Source: JAICJR01 sp036494715 (GTDB lineage Bacteria; Actinomycetota; Thermoleophilia; Solirubrobacterales; Thermoleophilaceae). Taken from it: a stretch of DNA of 64,000 nucleotides. Numbering within the stretch: the stretch's first letter is position 1; every line of letters begins with the position of its first letter. Positions 7,437 through 13,773 of the stretch are shown in pieces. The position numbers and the translations under genes were made by a program. The stretch is taken from NCBI GenBank assembly GCA_036494715.1, contig DASXNY010000007.1, forward strand, positions 45,475 through 109,474, in the 5' to 3' direction. The notes below the pieces were generated by a model. That model saw only the letters and a list, made by a program, of their open reading frames with translations, had not been told where the DNA came from and did no database searches.

Positions 7437-8213
7437 ATGGACGACGTGTTCAGGGCCCTCGCCGACCCCACTCGCAGAAGCCTGCTCGACGAGCTCTACA
7501 GAGAAGACGGGCAGACGCTCAGCGCACTGGGGGGCCGGCTCCCGATGACCCGCTTCGGCGTGATGAAGCACCTCAAGGTGCTCGAAGAGGCGGGGCTCGT
7601 GGTCACCAAGAAGCGCGGCCGCGAGAAGCTCCACTTCCTGAACCCAGTCCCGATCCGGCTCGTCCACGACAGGTGGGTGAGCAAGTACGCCGAGCCCTGG
7701 GCGGCGACGCTCACGGGGCTCAAGCGCAGACTGGAGGACAAGACGATGGAAAAGGTGTTCGAGATCTACATCAAGACAACTCCGGAGCGCCTCTGGCAGG
7801 CGATCACGGACCCGGAGCTGCGTGCGAAGTACACGTTCGGCGTGGGCATTCAGTCCGATTGGACGAACGGCTCGCAGTACGCCGCCGTGCAGGAGAAGGC
7901 GGGTGTGACGATCAGCGAGGGCGAGAACCTCGAGGTCGATCCGCCGCGCCGGCTCGTGCAGAGCTTCAACGCGCTCTGGGATGACGACGTCAAGGCCGAG
8001 GGCACCTCGCGCGTGACGTGGGAGATCGAGCAGGTGCAGGACTCGTGCCGGCTCGTCGTCACCCACGACCAGCTCAGCGAGGACGCGAACAACCAGATCT
8101 ACGGCGGCTGGCCGATGATCCTCTCCGGCCTCAAGACCCTCCTCGAGACAGGCGAGGAGCTGACCACCCCGGGCTCGCTGATGTACGCCGAGTCGTCCCC
8201 CGCGGCTCGCTAG
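7437..8213 (+). CDS. ArsR-type HTH fused to SRPBCC (AHSA1-like) domain
   Basis: A 258-residue fusion. Residues 1-90 are an ArsR/SmtB winged helix (MDDVFRALADPTRRSLLDEL, LPMTRFGVMKHLKVLEEAGL, VTKKRGREKLHFLN) without the cysteine metal sites of classical ArsR. Residues ~105-245 are a START/SRPBCC ligand pocket of AHSA1 type (VFEIYIKTTPERLWQAITDP, LVVTHDQL, GGWPMILSGLKTLLETGEEL). In other bacteria these parts are often two adjacent genes; here they form one chain, so a hydrophobic ligand probably controls DNA binding directly. The ATG at 7437 is preferred over a GTG at 7407 because the latter lies inside the operator. A hairpin terminator follows. Confidence 0.88.
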   Translation: MDDVFRALADPTRRSLLDELYREDGQTLSALGGRLPMTRFGVMKHLKVLEEAGLVVTKKRGREKLHFLNPVPIRLVHDRWVSKYAEPWAATLTGLKRRLEDKTMEKVFEIYIKTTPERLWQAITDPELRAKYTFGVGIQSDWTNGSQYAAVQEKAGVTISEGENLEVDPPRRLVQSFNALWDDDVKAEGTSRVTWEIEQVQDSCRLVVTHDQLSEDANNQIYGGWPMILSGLKTLLETGEELTTPGSLMYAESSPAAR

Positions 8214-8231
8214 CGGCTGGTAGGGGCGCAA

Positions 8232-8266
8232 GTAGGGGTCCGCGTTGCCCAGGCGCGGGCCCCTAC
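8232..8266 (+). terminator. hairpin terminator after the ArsR-SRPBCC gene
   Basis: A 13-bp stem with one mismatch (arms 8232-8244 and 8254-8266, GTAGGGG...CCCCTAC) and a 9-nt loop begins 19 nt after the stop codon. There is no U run, as is usual in high-GC actinobacteria. Confidence 0.55.
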
Positions 8267-8322
8267 GCCCCGGGTGGGGCGCGAGCGCGCATCTATCCTC
8301 GACTCGCTGTGTTTCGTCGCGT

Positions 8323-9324
8323 ATGCGCGCAAGCGGGAACTTGAGGAGCGCCGCCCTGGGGGTCGCCATCTGCGCGACCCTCGTCTCCTTATTGGCGACG
8401 AGCGGCAGCGCCCGGGCGGCGTCGAAGATCTTCCAGGTGCCGTGCATGCCGGGCCAGGCCCAGCCGGTCTGCTTCGCCGAGGACGCGCGGCTGGACTACG
8501 TGGACGACGGCGACACGATCGACGTGGACATCCCCGGCGCGGGCAACCACCGAATCCGCTTCACCGGCGTCAACGCCACCGAGCAGTCCGTCTACAACAA
8601 CGACCTCGCAAAGCAGCAGGGCGAGTGCCACGCGCTCAACGCCACCTACCTGACCACGAGCATGATCAGGCGCAGCAACGACCAGGTGCGGCTCGTCTAC
8701 CAGAACAAGCTCACGCGAGCGGGCGTGCGCTTCGTCAAGGACATTCAGGTGTTCGTGCGCGGCTCCTGGCACGACCTGAACGCGCTGCTGATCTCGCGCG
8801 GCGACGCGCTGTTCCTGCCCAACGGCCTCGAGACCGCGTGGAACCGCGAGTACATGTTCCTGATGCAGCAGGCCGCACACCGCGGAGTGGGCCTGTTCGA
8901 CACGAGCTTCTGCGGCTACGGGCCGGACCAGGACATCCCGATCCAGCTCACGGTGCACCCGAACGCCGCCGGTGACGACACGATCAACGTCAACGGCGAG
9001 TACGTGCGGATCTTCAACGGCGGCACGCGGCCGCTTGACCTCTCCGGCTGGTGGGTGCGCAACGGCGGGACGCGCCGCTACCACTTCGCCGCGGGCACGG
9101 TGGTGCAGCCCAACACGCGCATCACGGTCCACGTCGGCAAGGGCAGGAGCACCGCGACCATCTTCTACTGGGGCCGGCCCAGTCCGCTGTTCCCGAACGA
9201 GAACGACTCGAAGGGGATCGGCGACGGCGCCTACCTGTTCGATCCCCAGGGCGACCTGCGCGCGTGGATCTTCTACCCGTGCCGGCTCGCGCCCTGCGCG
9301 AACCCGCTGCCGGCTGGGACCTAG
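8323..9324 (+). CDS. secreted protein: SNase-like domain plus lamin-tail domain
   Basis: A 333-residue exported protein. Residues 1-~30 form a signal peptide (Arg-rich start, then hydrophobic LGVAICATLVSLLA, cut near ARAAS). Residues ~55-210 resemble staphylococcal-nuclease-like domains (YVDDGDTIDV, HRIRFTGVNATEQ), but the metal-ligand loop that normally reads G-I-D-x-P-E is GVNATE, so nuclease activity is doubtful. Residues ~220-325 form a lamin-tail/LTD beta sandwich (GEYVRIFNGGTRPLDLSGWW, TRITVHVGKG). The ATG at 8323 is chosen because it starts the signal peptide; a TATCCT -10 lies at 8294-8299. It ends sharing CTAG with the convergent glycosyltransferase gene. Confidence 0.75.
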   Translation: MRASGNLRSAALGVAICATLVSLLATSGSARAASKIFQVPCMPGQAQPVCFAEDARLDYVDDGDTIDVDIPGAGNHRIRFTGVNATEQSVYNNDLAKQQGECHALNATYLTTSMIRRSNDQVRLVYQNKLTRAGVRFVKDIQVFVRGSWHDLNALLISRGDALFLPNGLETAWNREYMFLMQQAAHRGVGLFDTSFCGYGPDQDIPIQLTVHPNAAGDDTINVNGEYVRIFNGGTRPLDLSGWWVRNGGTRRYHFAAGTVVQPNTRITVHVGKGRSTATIFYWGRPSPLFPNENDSKGIGDGAYLFDPQGDLRAWIFYPCRLAPCANPLPAGT

Positions 9325-10841
9325 CCGGGGTCGGCCTGGACGTCGCCGCCGGGCGCCGCGGCGAGCCTGCCGCCCGCGCAGCCGGGCTTCGAGTAGACCG
9401 CCCACGAGTGGTTCTCGTAGATGCGCGTGTAGCCGGGCGGAGGCTTGACCTTGGCGAAGTGCTGGCGGTCGAACGTCCACATCTGCTTGGTCGGGCGCGG
9501 CTCGAGCATCAGCGCGCCGACCTTCGTCTTCGAGCCCTCCACGAGGTCGATCGACTTCGGCCTGCCGTCGAGCCAGTAGCGCAGGTCGGGCATCGCCTTG
9601 TGGCCGATCGTCGAGATCGAGCCGCACTGCTGGAACTTGGCCCGCACAACGGCTGAGTTGCCGACGAGCTTGAGGTCGGCGTAGTTGCGGGCCTCGCTGC
9701 GCATCGTGTGCTTGATCGACTTGAGCTTCTTCGCCTGCGCGGGGATGTAGGCGATCGAGGCGGCGAGCGCGACGATGCCGGCGACCTGCCAGGCCCTTCT
9801 GCTCTGGTCCGGCCTCAACCTCATCCACCCGAACACGCCGACGCCGTAAACGACGGCGAGGAGTGCGCCGGGCGTGACGAGGTAGCGCTGGATCAGTGAC
9901 AGGCCGATGATCGAGGTGGCGACGATCCAGAGTGTGAGCGCGGCGGCCGTGGCGACGAGCAGCGCGAAGCGGCGGCGCGCGTGGAACCACGCGAACGCCA
10001 GGCCGATCGGCACGCCGAGCGCGAGCGGCCAGAGCAGCAGCAGCTTGTAGTACCAGGCGGTGCGCTTGGGGATGCTGAGCGCTGGCCGGCGGCGGTTGAC
10101 CTCGCCGGCGAGCGTCTTCGTCCCGTGCAGGGAGTGGAGCGGCTGGCCGGTGATGATCCAGTCCTGCGCGATCCAGAGGATGGGCGCGGCCAGGGCGAGG
10201 GCGGTGAGCTGGGCGCGCTTGCGTGGCTCGAGGTCCTTCCAGAGATATGCGACGTAGAGCAGCGAGAGCAGCCAGGCGTCGGGGCGCATCAGTCCGGCCA
10301 GAGCGAGCACGATGAGGACCGCCGGGCCGCGCTTGGGCTTGCGCGTCTCGAGCAGCAAGGCCCAGACGACGAGCGCCGCGAAAGCGAGGTCCTGGTAGCC
10401 GATCAGCGCGAAGCGGTCGATGGTGGGCCTGGTCGCGACCACCACGGCCGCGACGATGCCCGCGGCCGGGTTCCAGAGCTCCGTCCCCAGCCGGTAGACG
10501 AGCCAGGTGAGGAAGCCGAGCGCGAGCAACGTGAGCGCCACCATCACCTTGGCGGAGCTGTCGCCCGCGAGCAGGACGGGGAAGCTCACGAGCGTCTGCA
10601 GCGGGTGCGGCGTGGGCGCGAAGACGGCCGTGTAGTCGGGCGTCTTGCCGTGCAGGATGTCGCGCGCCCAGAGCAGCGAGTAGCGCGCGTCGAAGTTGAC
10701 GTAGCTCGGCTTGTAGAGGAGCCAGAGCAGCAGCGGAACGCCGACGATGACGGCCACTGCCGGCAATGAGCGGCGCACCCGCGCGAGGAGGCCGTCGGAG
10801 AGCGCCCGGGGCGCCGTTTTGGGACGCGTGGCGGCTGCCAT
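9321..10841 (-). CDS. integral-membrane GT-C glycosyltransferase (PMT/ArnT-like)
   Basis: A 506-residue polytopic protein with ~10-11 membrane helices between residues 25 and 375 and a C-terminal soluble part (~130 residues). The first extracytoplasmic loop (PSYVNFDARYSLLWARDILH) carries the acidic residue typical of GT-C enzymes, which use lipid-linked sugars on the outer membrane face. The C-terminal segment includes ISTIGHKAMPDLRYWLDGRP. The acceptor is unknown; envelope glycoprotein or glycolipid modification is likely. A TAGAGT hexamer (10858-10853) lies 11 nt before the ATG at 10841. The end overlaps the convergent lamin-tail gene through CTAG. Confidence 0.78.
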   Translation of the reverse strand: MAAATRPKTAPRALSDGLLARVRRSLPAVAVIVGVPLLLWLLYKPSYVNFDARYSLLWARDILHGKTPDYTAVFAPTPHPLQTLVSFPVLLAGDSSAKVMVALTLLALGFLTWLVYRLGTELWNPAAGIVAAVVVATRPTIDRFALIGYQDLAFAALVVWALLLETRKPKRGPAVLIVLALAGLMRPDAWLLSLLYVAYLWKDLEPRKRAQLTALALAAPILWIAQDWIITGQPLHSLHGTKTLAGEVNRRRPALSIPKRTAWYYKLLLLWPLALGVPIGLAFAWFHARRRFALLVATAAALTLWIVATSIIGLSLIQRYLVTPGALLAVVYGVGVFGWMRLRPDQSRRAWQVAGIVALAASIAYIPAQAKKLKSIKHTMRSEARNYADLKLVGNSAVVRAKFQQCGSISTIGHKAMPDLRYWLDGRPKSIDLVEGSKTKVGALMLEPRPTKQMWTFDRQHFAKVKPPPGYTRIYENHSWAVYSKPGCAGGRLAAAPGGDVQADPG

Positions 10842-10886
10842 CCGGCCCGCTGACTCTACCGGCTCAGGGGGGCGGATTTGCGATGG

Positions 10887-10925
10887 CTGAACGCTTTACC
10901 TGCCATGGCGGGGCAAACAGTTCAG
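10887..10925. repeat. left copy of 39-nt palindromic repeat flanking the DUF559 gene
   Basis: Ends in the perfect inverted repeat CTGAAC...GTTCAG, with further pairing inside (CTTTACC against GGGGCAAA). It is 31/39 identical to the copy at 11814-11852. The ATG of the DUF559 gene (10905) lies inside this copy. Confidence 0.75.
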
Positions 10926-11817
10926 GAGATCGCGAAAGCGATCTGGAATCTGATCGGCAGACAACACGGAGTCGTGGCGCGCTGGCAACTGCTCGAGCTG
11001 GGGCTCAGTCGAAGCGCGATCGACCACCGGATCAGCATGGGGCGGCTCCATCCTGTCTTCACGGGCGTGTACGCAGTTGGCCGGCCGCAGCTGACGCAGG
11101 AGGGCTGGTGGATGGCCGCGGTCTTGGCGTGCGGTGCTGGAGCGGCTTTGAGCCACAGCAGCGCCGCCGCGCTCTGGGGGATTGGCAGGCCTCGCAGGGT
11201 GATCGAGGTGTCGGTTCCCGCCCAGCGGCGGGCGCGGCACCCGGGCCTAATCGTCCATCGCCGCGTGCTGCGTGCCGGCGACGTGACGGAGCAACTCGGC
11301 ATCCCCGTAATTGCCGTAGTTCCTACGCTGGTCGACCTCGCCACCACGCTTTCGCGCGACCGGCTAGAAGCAGCAATAAGTGAGACAGACAAGCGCGGGC
11401 TGGTGGACCCAGAAGCGCTGCGGCTCGCGCTGGAGGGATTCGCGAACCGGCCTGGTGTGGTTGAGCTGCGCAGAACACTCGACCGCCGGACCTTCCGCGC
11501 CACCGATCTCGAAGCTCGAACGCTGGTTCCTGGCAATCGTCCGCAGGACCGACCTCCCTCTCCCAGAGACGCGCCGCTATGTGAGCGAGGCTCGCGTCGA
11601 CTTCTACTGGCCGGACATCGGGCTGATCGTCGAGACCGACGGGCTCCGCTACCACCGCACCCCCTCGCAGCAGGCCAAGGATCGAGTGAGGGACCAGCGG
11701 CACCTGGCTGCGGGCCTCACTTCGCTGCGCTTCACCTACGAGCAGGTGCGCTACGAACCGGCTCATGTCCAGGCGATCCTCGAGGCGGTCGTGGCGAGAC
11801 TTAAGGCAAACCTCTGA
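10905..11817 (+). pseudogene. AbiEi-like N-terminal domain plus DUF559 endonuclease-like domain, frameshifted
   Basis: The first ~200 residues read in one frame and look like the AbiEi-type antitoxin winged helix (RQHGVVARWQLLELGLSRSA, then GRLHPVFTGVYAVGRP). At about 11508 the coding frame jumps: downstream, the next frame carries a textbook DUF559 (Vsr/PD-(D/E)XK-like) domain, LERWFLAIVRRTDLPLPET, ARVDFYWPDIGLIVETDGLR, RDQRHLAAGLTSLRFTYEQV. Deleting C11508 restores one continuous ~303-residue protein. So this is either a decayed gene or a sequencing error. DUF559 proteins are abundant multicopy families in this lineage, of unknown function. The start and stop codons both lie within copies of a 39-nt palindrome, so the whole resembles a compact mobile or repeat-associated unit. 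Confidence 0.82.
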
Positions 11818-11852
11818 ACCTTTTCCCTGCCCCGGCCGGGCAAATGGTTCAG
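11814..11852. repeat. right copy of 39-nt palindromic repeat flanking the DUF559 gene
   Basis: Same length and termini as the left copy (CTGAAC...GTTCAG) with a GC core (CCCCGGCCGGG). The TGA stop of the DUF559 gene (11815-11817) lies inside it, and pheA starts 21 nt after it. Confidence 0.75.
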
Positions 11853-11873
11853 GGATCCGCCAGGATTCCGCCC

Positions 11874-12773
11874 ATGGCCTCGCTCACCTACCTCGGGCCC
11901 GAGGGGACGTTCACGCACCAGGCCGCGCTGGATCTCGCTCGCGCCGGCGAGCAGCTCGTGCCGCTCGGGAGCGTGCGGGACGTGGTGCAGTCCGTTGAGT
12001 CGGGTGAGGCGGCGGCGGGCGTGGTGGCGTTCGAGAACAGCCTCGAGGGGCCGGTGCCGGCCAACCTCGACGAGCTGCTGCTCCAGACCACGCGCTGCAT
12101 GATCTCCGGCGAGCGCGTGCTGCCGGTGTCGTTCACGCTCTTCCGCACACCGGAGGACAAGCTGCCGCTGGTGGGCGTCACGAGCCACGTGTTCGGGTTG
12201 GCGCAGTGCTCACGCTTCATCGAGGAAACCGGCGTCGAGACGCGCGAGGCGTCGAGCACGGCGGGCGCCTGCCGCGACCTGGCGGAGTCGCCGCGTGAAG
12301 GCTGGGGCGCGATCGGCCCGCCGGTGGCCGGCGAGATGTACGGCCTGCGAGTCGAGCGCGAGCGGATCGAGGACGACGAGCGCGCCACCACGCGCTTCGT
12401 CGTGCTGAGGACGAACTGTCCGGAGCCCACCGGCAAGGACCGCTCGGCCTTTTCCTTCCGGCCGAGCCACGACGAGCCCGGCAGCCTCGTGCGCCTGCTC
12501 CAGGAGTTCGCGCTGCGCGACATCAACCTCACCGCGATCAAGTCGCGCCCGACGAAGGAGCTGCTCGGCGAGTACATCTTCTACATCGAGTGCGAGGGCC
12601 ACATCCGGGAGGGGCATCTGCGGGACGCCGTGTTGGGGGTGCTCCGCTTCCAGAGCGTCACCCGCTTCCTCGGCTCGTTCCCGGAGGACCCCGGGCGGCC
12701 GGAGCAGCACCGCGTCGACGGCAGCGGCGTCGCGGCCGCCTACGAGCAGATGCTCGGCAAGATCGAGCCGTGA
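11874..12773 (+). CDS. pheA: prephenate dehydratase
   Basis: A 299-residue enzyme converting prephenate to phenylpyruvate in phenylalanine synthesis. The catalytic PDT domain (1-~185) starts YLGPEGTFTHQAAL and includes the ENSLEG motif and the catalytic signature TTRFVVL. An ACT domain follows (~200-280; GSLVRLLQEFALRDINLTAI). The Phe-binding 'ESRP' motif reads KSRP, a Glu-to-Lys change that could alter feedback control. The ATG at 11874 begins the conserved N-terminus; an upstream ATG at 11844 lies inside the palindromic repeat and is less likely. The stop overlaps the GTG of tyrA (GTGA), so the two are translationally coupled. Confidence 0.93.
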   Translation: MASLTYLGPEGTFTHQAALDLARAGEQLVPLGSVRDVVQSVESGEAAAGVVAFENSLEGPVPANLDELLLQTTRCMISGERVLPVSFTLFRTPEDKLPLVGVTSHVFGLAQCSRFIEETGVETREASSTAGACRDLAESPREGWGAIGPPVAGEMYGLRVERERIEDDERATTRFVVLRTNCPEPTGKDRSAFSFRPSHDEPGSLVRLLQEFALRDINLTAIKSRPTKELLGEYIFYIECEGHIREGHLRDAVLGVLRFQSVTRFLGSFPEDPGRPEQHRVDGSGVAAAYEQMLGKIEP

Positions 12774-13714
12774 CCCCCGTCCGGGTGGGGGTGGTCGGCC
12801 TCGGCCTGATCGGCGGCTCGATCGCGCGGCGGCTGATCGAGCTGCCGGAGCGATGGGAGGCGCTCGCGCTCACGCGCACGAAGGGCACCGCGGTCGAGGC
12901 GGCCGACGCCGGGATCCAGATAGCCGGCTCGGTGGAGGAACTGGCGAAGCAAGCCGAGCTGGTCGTGGTAGCCACCCCGCCCAAGAACACAGCCTCGGTC
13001 ATCGCCGCCGTTCTGGCCGCCGACGAAGACGTCCTCGTGACGGACGTGGCCTCGGTGAAAGCACCCATCGCCAGCGCGGTGACGGGCGAAGACCGCTATT
13101 TGCCAAGCCACCCCCTCGCCGGCGCCGAGACCAGCGGCTGGGCCGCTGCCCGCGCCGACCTGCTCGACGGCACCACCTGGGCCGTCTGCCCGCCGTCGCC
13201 GACGGCACCCCCCGACCTGCTCTGCCGCTTCGGCGAGCTGTTCGACGCCTTCGACGCCCGTCTGATCGTCTGCGACCCGCGCGAGCACGACCTGGCCGTC
13301 GCCCAGACGAGCCACGCGCCCCACGTGGTGGCCGCGGCGCTGGCGGCTGCGATCCGGCGGCACGACTCGCCGGGACTGGCCGCGGCGCTCTCCGGCGGCG
13401 CCTTCCGCGACATCACGCGCGTGGCGCGCGCCGACCCGGCGATGTGGCAGGAGATCTTCGAGCTGAACGAGGCCAACGTCGCCGCCGCGCTGGCCGACCT
13501 GCGCGAGACGCTCGACGGCGAGCCGCCGTGGGAGTCGGGCCGTGAGGCGGCCGAGCTGGCGGACCGCTTGCGCTGGCAGACGCCCGAGTGGGAGCGCCGC
13601 GAATTCGACTGGCCCGCCTGGGACGAGCTGCGCGAGCTCGGCCGTGCCGGCACGGCGATTCGCCGGCCCGCAGCAGATGGCGACGGCTTCGCGGCCGAAG
13701 TCAACATCACCTGA
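12770..13714 (+). CDS. tyrA: prephenate dehydrogenase
   Basis: A 314-residue enzyme oxidising prephenate to 4-hydroxyphenylpyruvate for tyrosine. The NAD(P)-binding Rossmann motif GVVGLGLIGGSIARRL opens the protein, with TDVASVKAPI and SHPLAGAETSGW (substrate region) at ~95-130 and the all-helical dimer domain following (TSHAPHVVAAALAAAI, GGAFRDITRVARADPAMW). No ACT domain is present. The GTG at 12770 overlaps the pheA stop by four bases, which decides the start. The C-terminal ~40 residues after the dimer domain are charged and of unclear role. Confidence 0.92.
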   Translation: MTPVRVGVVGLGLIGGSIARRLIELPERWEALALTRTKGTAVEAADAGIQIAGSVEELAKQAELVVVATPPKNTASVIAAVLAADEDVLVTDVASVKAPIASAVTGEDRYLPSHPLAGAETSGWAAARADLLDGTTWAVCPPSPTAPPDLLCRFGELFDAFDARLIVCDPREHDLAVAQTSHAPHVVAAALAAAIRRHDSPGLAAALSGGAFRDITRVARADPAMWQEIFELNEANVAAALADLRETLDGEPPWESGREAAELADRLRWQTPEWERREFDWPAWDELRELGRAGTAIRRPAADGDGFAAEVNIT

Positions 13715-13773
13715 AAATCCCCCCTACCCCAAAGGGTCAACTCGACATACGCTGGGTGTCGGCGGATTTCCGG

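Noticed and set aside
12590..12769. Extension of tyrA upstream into the end of pheA
   Set aside because: The frame is open, but the sequence there is the pheA ACT region in a wrong frame; the GTGA overlap gives the natural start.
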